Assembly: GCF_020623625.1 (NCBI RefSeq)
Contig: NC_060200.1
Span: 1,163,501-1,227,500 of the forward strand
Direction of reading: 5' to 3'
From: Saccharomycodes ludwigii
Taxonomy: Eukaryota; Ascomycota; Saccharomycetes; Saccharomycodales; Saccharomycodaceae
Length of the DNA stretch: 64,000 bases
Positions 59,631-64,000 of this stretch are shown here, piece by piece. The position numbers and the translations under genes were made by a program. Within the stretch, counting starts at the first letter, position 1, and each line of letters starts with the position of its first letter. The notes below the pieces were generated by a model. It saw only the letters and a program-made list of their open reading frames with translations, ran no database searches and was not told where the DNA came from.

Positions 59631-60671
59631 ATGATTAGATCTGTTTTTTGTAGTGACAAATTGAGATTAGTAATTCGTCGTCATAATTCCACCGTTGTCA
59701 ACAAGACTATTGCATCTATTAATGAAAACACAGAAGCTTTCCCTTATCAAACGGTTCTAAATGATTTCTTCCAATATATTAGGACACCCAAAAATTTAAA
59801 ACCGTTAATCTATCGTCCAAAGAACAAGAATCTTTTATTTGCCATGGATTTAAAGGATAAAAAAACTAATAAACCATTACAACCAAGAGACCCATTTAAA
59901 GTGCCAAGTAAAAGTGTTTTAACCCAATTTATCTGGGAATCAAAAGATCCAAGTAGTATTAAATGGTTAATTAACGAATTAGAACATTTAAATAATAGAA
60001 AATCTATATTCTGGACGGATTATTTTTCCGGTACCCATGTCCGTTCTTTAATTTTGAGTAGTTATTTTAAACATAGTGGGGTTTTATCAAGTCTAGCTTT
60101 CTATTTTGTTAATTCTGCTTTAAGAACCAAATTTGTACAGAACAAAAACAAAACAAACATTGGTAATGTTTACAACATGGAAGACTATTTGGTTCCAAGC
60201 TATACTGTTAGACTATCAAAAAAAAATATATTTAATTGTGAACCAAATGTTTCCAAATTGGTTCATCAATGGAATTTTGTAAAAGACTCCAATGAAACCA
60301 CTGGTTTAGCCAAGTTATTGATTAAACAGTTGCTTGGGGAAAAGAAAGCTCTTGAATTGGGCTTTATTAAAAAATGGAAGGATGACGTTACTTTACCAAC
60401 TATAGATGTTGTTGAAACTTCCTTGGGTAAATGTGCTGATTATCTACACAAACAAAAATCTGTATTTTTTACCTGCAGAACTTTAATTGATTCTGGATTA
60501 CAAGACAATAAAGAAATTTCCAGATTTATTGAAGAATACAAAGCTTGTTTGGCAAAAACCAAAAGGGTAGATTTATACGACGAGGTTGTCAATAATTTGA
60601 AAATATCTCATGAAAATATTCAAAAAGAGGGAAATAAAAATGAACAAAAAGAACCAGAAAAAAGTGGGTGA
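59631..60671 (+). CDS. MRP13: Mitochondrial small-subunit ribosomal protein Mrp13-like
   Basis: Probable yeast-specific mitoribosomal SSU protein mS44. 346 aa, about the S. cerevisiae length. The N-terminus MIRSVFCSDKLRLVIRRHNS is a textbook mitochondrial presequence (Arg-rich, no acid except one Asp). The mature part contains FQYIRTPKNLKPLIYRP, PRDPFKVPSKSVLTQFIWES and RKSIFWTDYFSG motifs and a hydrophilic Lys/Glu tail. No catalytic motif is visible. The call rests mainly on the presequence and position: in S. cerevisiae YGR084C sits between RPL11B and GCD2, exactly the situation here except that SNT309 intervenes. Confidence 0.75.
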   Translation: MIRSVFCSDKLRLVIRRHNSTVVNKTIASINENTEAFPYQTVLNDFFQYIRTPKNLKPLIYRPKNKNLLFAMDLKDKKTNKPLQPRDPFKVPSKSVLTQFIWESKDPSSIKWLINELEHLNNRKSIFWTDYFSGTHVRSLILSSYFKHSGVLSSLAFYFVNSALRTKFVQNKNKTNIGNVYNMEDYLVPSYTVRLSKKNIFNCEPNVSKLVHQWNFVKDSNETTGLAKLLIKQLLGEKKALELGFIKKWKDDVTLPTIDVVETSLGKCADYLHKQKSVFFTCRTLIDSGLQDNKEISRFIEEYKACLAKTKRVDLYDEVVNNLKISHENIQKEGNKNEQKEPEKSG

Positions 60672-60939
60672 TTATTTTATCTTAATGTGTAGTTCATTTT
60701 TTTTGATTTTTTTTTTTTTTCTTTTTTTTTTGTAACTTTTTCCCACTCTTTATGCTTCCAACCATGTATATAATTATTATTATTATAAAAGTATATATTA
60801 TTTTTTAGCTTGATTTGTCTGAATGTCTAAACAGATATGATAATATTTTGACCACAAATATTTTTATCTTTTTTTTTGTCTATTAATTTGAGCATTTTGT
60901 TAACTTGAAAAAAAAAAAAAAGAAAATTGTATATGCAAA

Positions 60940-60947
60940 GTCACGTG
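60940..60947 (+). promoter_or_regulatory. Cbf1-type E-box GTCACGTG
   Basis: Perfect match to RTCACRTG, 304 bp upstream of GCD2, 30 bp before A42. A point-centromere reading was considered and dropped because no CDEIII-like element follows. Confidence 0.45.
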
Positions 60948-60977
60948 CATGACATTTTATAATTGGTATTTCCATCG

Positions 60978-61019
<42 letters not shown>
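60978..61019. repeat. 42-base poly-A tract
   Basis: Longest homopolymer in the window, in the GCD2 promoter. Confidence 0.9.
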
Positions 61020-61021
<2 letters not shown>

Positions 61022-61250
61022 TTTTCCATTCCCCGTTGCAATTTTATTTTATTTTTTCTTATTTTTTATTTTTATTATTTTCTGTATGTGAAATTTGAAT
61101 AATTCTTAATTTAATCGGCATCATGTTCTTTTTTTATAAGAATGTCTCGTTTTAACAAAATTTACCTTTATCTTCACCTTTACTTCTGATAAGTTCAAAT
61201 TCAATTAGAAGAAATAAATTAGAGAAAAGTTAAAGAACTTATCGATATAC

Positions 61251-63254
61251 ATGTCCGAACAAAATAAATCAACTCTTCAAGAAGCCCAAGCTACCGATAA
61301 TATACCTCCAACAGATCAATCTTCTAAGAAGACTGTCAAAAATGGAGTACCAACCAAAAGTGATACCGTTGTTAATGAAAATAAATTGTCTAATAAAGAA
61401 TTAAAAGAATTAAAGAAAAAGGAAAAGGCCTCAAAAAGAGCTGCCAAAAAGGCTGCTGCAAGTGGTATTACAATTGAAAAGCAACAGCAACAAGCACAGT
61501 TGAAAAAAGAAAAGAAACAAAAACAAAGAGAGTTGGAAAAAGCTAAAGAAGCTAATCAAAAAAAGAAAGCTAGTAAAAATAATAATAACAATGCTTTGAA
61601 TAAATCCTCTTTGTTTGGCCATTTAGAAACTGCAGCCGAAAGAAGAGCCTCTTTATTGGCTGTCTCATCTGTGATTAGTAGCACGAAGGCTTCTAAGATT
61701 ACTGCTACCGGTCTATCTCTTCCATCAGTTGTTGTAATTACGTCAAAGAGTGGAAACGCAAATGTTGCCGCCGACTTGAATACGTCTGCAACAACAACAA
61801 CAACAACAACAACTGCTCCTGCTACAGCGTCATCTAGTGGCGATAGTTCAATTGTTAACTCCGCGTCTACCACCTCTGCGGAAAAAACATTGCCCGTTAA
61901 TGTAGCTGGTGGTAATACGATTGTCACCACAGAAGTTAATAGTGATGAGGAAAATAATGCTAATACACCATTTAGTTTGGAAGATTTGATCACGCCAGAT
62001 TCTATTGGTATTCCAGGAACATGTTCTATTATCCCTGACACTATTATATCTGAGATTAATACCACTACGCGCTTAGCACAACAAGTTAAAGACTTGATTA
62101 TTAGTAGAGACTTATTGCATCCATCTACTTTGAAATTAACCGATAAGATATCGCAATATAAGATTGTGGGCTCTATTCCGCGTTGTTTGGCTATGCTAGA
62201 AACTTTTAAAGATATTATATCTGATTACTCGACACCACAAGGTACCACGCTATCCCGCAATTTGACATCATATTTATCGCATCAGATTGATTTCATTAAA
62301 AAGGCAAGACCGCTCAGTGTTACCATGGGTAATGCGATTCGTTGGATTAAACAAGAAATATCTGTTATTGATCCGAATACTGCCGATAAAATTGCAAAGA
62401 AACAATTATTGGATTCTATTGATCAGTTCATAAATGAAAAAATTGAATTGGCAGATCAATTGATCATTGAAAATGCTTCACAGCACATTCAAAACAATAC
62501 TACTATTGTCACCTACGGTTGTTCCAACGTCATCACCAAATTACTTATTCATAACAAAAAGGAGCAGAATAAAAACTTCAAAGTCATAATATGTGATAGT
62601 AGACCACTATTTGAAGGCCGTAAATGTGCAAAAACCTTGAAAGAAAATGGAGTGGATGTTACATATTGTATGTTGAATTCTTTGGCATATGTTTTTCAAA
62701 CTTTAGACATTGACTATGTATTTATGGGTGCTCACTCTATTTTAAGTAACGGTTTTAGCTATAGTAGAGTTGGTTCTGCAATGTTGGCAATGACTGCCAA
62801 GAGAAAAAATGTTCCTGTTATAGTTTGTTGTGAGAGTTTAAAATTCATCAATAGAGTTCAATTAGATAGTTTAACAATGAACGAGTTAGCCGATCCTAAT
62901 GATCTAATTTCTGTTAATGAAGATGGACACCGTAGAAAAAATATATTATTGGAAAAATTTATCAAAGAAAAAAAGAAACAGCAAGAAGTGGAAAATGTCG
63001 CTTATTCCACTACAACAGCTGCTGGTGTTACTTCCAAAAATAATAATAAAAAAAATAATAAACAAATCGAAACCGCTAGTTCTACGCCAAGACAAGGTTT
63101 AGAAGGTTGGGAAGAGGTTCCAGATTTGAATATTTTTAATATTATGTATGACTTGACTCCACCTGAATATATAAAGAAGATTGTCACTGAGTTTGGTGCT
63201 TTACCACCACCATCTGTTCCTGTTATCTTGAGAGAATATAAGGGAAGTGTATAA
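61251..63254 (+). CDS. GCD2: Translation initiation factor eIF2B delta subunit
   Basis: Regulatory subunit of the eIF2 guanine-nucleotide exchange factor; with Gcn3 and Gcd7 it senses phosphorylated eIF2 and so controls GCN4 translation. 667 aa against 651. The N-terminal 100 residues are Lys/Glu/Gln-rich (KKEKASKRAAKKAAASG), followed by a Ser/Thr linker containing a Thr run (ACA repeat, near 61793). The eIF2B alpha/beta/delta fold covers about 285-667: YKIVGSIPRCLAMLETFKDI, LSVTMGNAIRWIKQEIS, VTYGCSNVITKLL, KVIICDSRPLFEGRK, VFMGAHSILSNGFSYSRVGS and the terminal PPEYIKKIVTEFGALPPPSV. Corresponds to YGR083C beside MRP13. Confidence 0.97.
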   Translation: MSEQNKSTLQEAQATDNIPPTDQSSKKTVKNGVPTKSDTVVNENKLSNKELKELKKKEKASKRAAKKAAASGITIEKQQQQAQLKKEKKQKQRELEKAKEANQKKKASKNNNNNALNKSSLFGHLETAAERRASLLAVSSVISSTKASKITATGLSLPSVVVITSKSGNANVAADLNTSATTTTTTTTAPATASSSGDSSIVNSASTTSAEKTLPVNVAGGNTIVTTEVNSDEENNANTPFSLEDLITPDSIGIPGTCSIIPDTIISEINTTTRLAQQVKDLIISRDLLHPSTLKLTDKISQYKIVGSIPRCLAMLETFKDIISDYSTPQGTTLSRNLTSYLSHQIDFIKKARPLSVTMGNAIRWIKQEISVIDPNTADKIAKKQLLDSIDQFINEKIELADQLIIENASQHIQNNTTIVTYGCSNVITKLLIHNKKEQNKNFKVIICDSRPLFEGRKCAKTLKENGVDVTYCMLNSLAYVFQTLDIDYVFMGAHSILSNGFSYSRVGSAMLAMTAKRKNVPVIVCCESLKFINRVQLDSLTMNELADPNDLISVNEDGHRRKNILLEKFIKEKKKQQEVENVAYSTTTAAGVTSKNNNKKNNKQIETASSTPRQGLEGWEEVPDLNIFNIMYDLTPPEYIKKIVTEFGALPPPSVPVILREYKGSV

Positions 63255-63553
63255 GGAGTTTTAGCAGTATGTGTATGATGTTGTATAAATAAGCAGTAAA
63301 TAATTGGCCACATATTTATATATTAGCAATTGGTAGCCAAAAAGAAGTTGAAATATTTTTGGCATATGATTTTGGGGTAATGGAAATGAGTATTATATAA
63401 ACAGCTTTTTATATTGTTTTATTATATATTTATCTATTTACAATCACCATTACTATCGTATTAATTGAAATGTGTGTTTATTAAATATATATATGATAGT
63501 AAAAGTACGGTTATTAAAACAAAAACGAAAAAAAAAGATGTAAGGGTAAATGT
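63255..63553. other. Intergenic between convergent GCD2 and MRPL51
   Basis: 299 bp of plain AT-rich 3' sequence with TATATA stretches; nothing distinctive. Confidence 0.5.
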
Positions 63554-63976
63554 TCATACTTTATGCTTTAAAATTTCATGTAATGGAGACCAAATACCTC
63601 TGACACTCTTATTTAAACTTTCTACATTATCATTTTTAGTTCTCGAATGTAATTGTTCGCCAGTAGAGTTCCTCAAAATAGCAAATTTATTCTCAACAAG
63701 ATCTATATTTAAATTGCGTACACAAATAACTTTTTCTCTGCCATTAGCATATTCACCTCTCAATATTGGATGGCCTGACTTTTTAACAATCTCAAATTCT
63801 ATATGTTTGTTATTTTCAATTAAATTATCTAATCTCTTACTGGATAAAAAATCCCTAATACCCTTAGAGGAACCGCCCCAATTACAATATTGAATAGTTA
63901 TCTTTTTGATATGTGGGACAAAGGAACGATACCCATTACGAGCAATACTTTGAACGTGATTTAGTTTAACAACCAT
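63554..63976 (-). CDS. MRPL51: Mitochondrial large-subunit ribosomal protein mL43
   Basis: Mitoribosomal protein with the thioredoxin-like L51/S25/CI-B8 fold. 140 aa, the S. cerevisiae length. Seen: [22 protein letters not shown] (the characteristic start of the fold, written here up to FL at about residue 45), [18 protein letters not shown] and [12 protein letters not shown], with the basic N-terminus [19 protein letters not shown] acting as targeting region. The frame is complete within the window; its ATG is 24 bp from the window end, so the promoter is not visible. Corresponds to YPR100W. Confidence 0.95.
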   Translation of the reverse strand: MVVKLNHVQSIARNGYRSFVPHIKKITIQYCNWGGSSKGIRDFLSSKRLDNLIENNKHIEFEIVKKSGHPILRGEYANGREKVICVRNLNIDLVENKFAILRNSTGEQLHSRTKNDNVESLNKSVRGIWSPLHEILKHKV

Positions 63977-64000
63977 TTTTTTTTTTTCTTTATCCCTCTG

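Larger units (their letters stand above)
60672..61250. other. Intergenic, MRP13 3' end and GCD2 promoter
   Basis: 579 bp with T-rich sequence after MRP13, a Cbf1-type site (60940), the longest homopolymer of the window (A42, 60978-61019) and T-rich leader DNA. Confidence 0.6.

Noticed and set aside
60940-60947. GTCACGTG as centromere CDEI
   Set aside because: No CCGAA-containing CDEIII follows within 80-200 bp; kept as a promoter E-box.

Overview
This window is a 64-kb stretch of nuclear chromosome from a budding yeast (Saccharomycotina). The evidence is dense, almost intron-free genes, every clear product being a close relative of a Saccharomyces cerevisiae protein, yeast splice signals (GTATGT, TACTAAC), yeast promoter motifs (PACE, Reb1, Cbf1) and CTG reading sensibly as Leu. 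The DNA is strongly AT-rich, with homopolymer tracts of up to about 42 A or T and proteins full of Asn, Gln and Ser runs. Gene order interleaves pairs of S. cerevisiae duplicated blocks one-to-one: chr I (YAL) with chr XV (YOL/YOR) for about 1-44 kb, then chr XVI (YPR) with chr VII (YGR) for about 44.6-64 kb. That pattern is expected of a lineage that did not undergo the whole-genome duplication. Low GC plus unduplicated order suggests Saccharomycodaceae (for example Saccharomycodes) or a similar low-GC non-WGD yeast; the species is inference.

Layout. 1-9 kb: 3' end of GSH2 (glutathione synthetase), an RRT8/LDS-family sporulation gene with an overlooked spliceosomal intron, a PAS kinase (PSK) and PEX15. 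9-19 kb: TPD3 (PP2A scaffold), an NTG-type DNA glycosylase, NGL1, an unrecognised Asn/Gln-rich protein, and SYN8. 19-29 kb: NOP12, DEP1 (Rpd3L), the divergent ribosomal pair RPS15/RPP2A, and CYS3. 29-37 kb: SIL1, OPI10, MSE1 and SMC5, a block inverted relative to S. cerevisiae and sitting where SWC3-MDM10 would be. 37-44.4 kb: SPO7, RTS1, FUN14. 44.4-64 kb: YTH1, PIL1/LSP1, COG4, FHL1, PRE2, RPL11, SNT309, MRP13, GCD2, MRPL51.

Functional themes. These are housekeeping genes: sulfur/glutathione metabolism (GSH2, CYS3), PP2A (TPD3 scaffold and RTS1 B' subunit), cytosolic and mitochondrial translation (RPS15, RPP2A, RPL11, GCD2, MSE1, MRP13, MRPL51, NOP12), the ribosomal-gene regulator FHL1, secretory pathway and membranes (SIL1, SYN8, COG4, SPO7, PIL1), genome maintenance (NTG, SMC5), RNA processing (YTH1, SNT309), proteasome (PRE2), peroxisome (PEX15) and mitochondria (FUN14, NGL1). 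I found no tRNA, rRNA, CRISPR array, transposon, centromere or telomere, and no convincing new multi-gene system. The most distinctive points are the RRT8/LDS intron, the orphan Asn/Gln-rich gene, a poly-Gln insertion inside the FHA domain of FHL1, the altered APE motif of the PAS kinase, and the local inversion.
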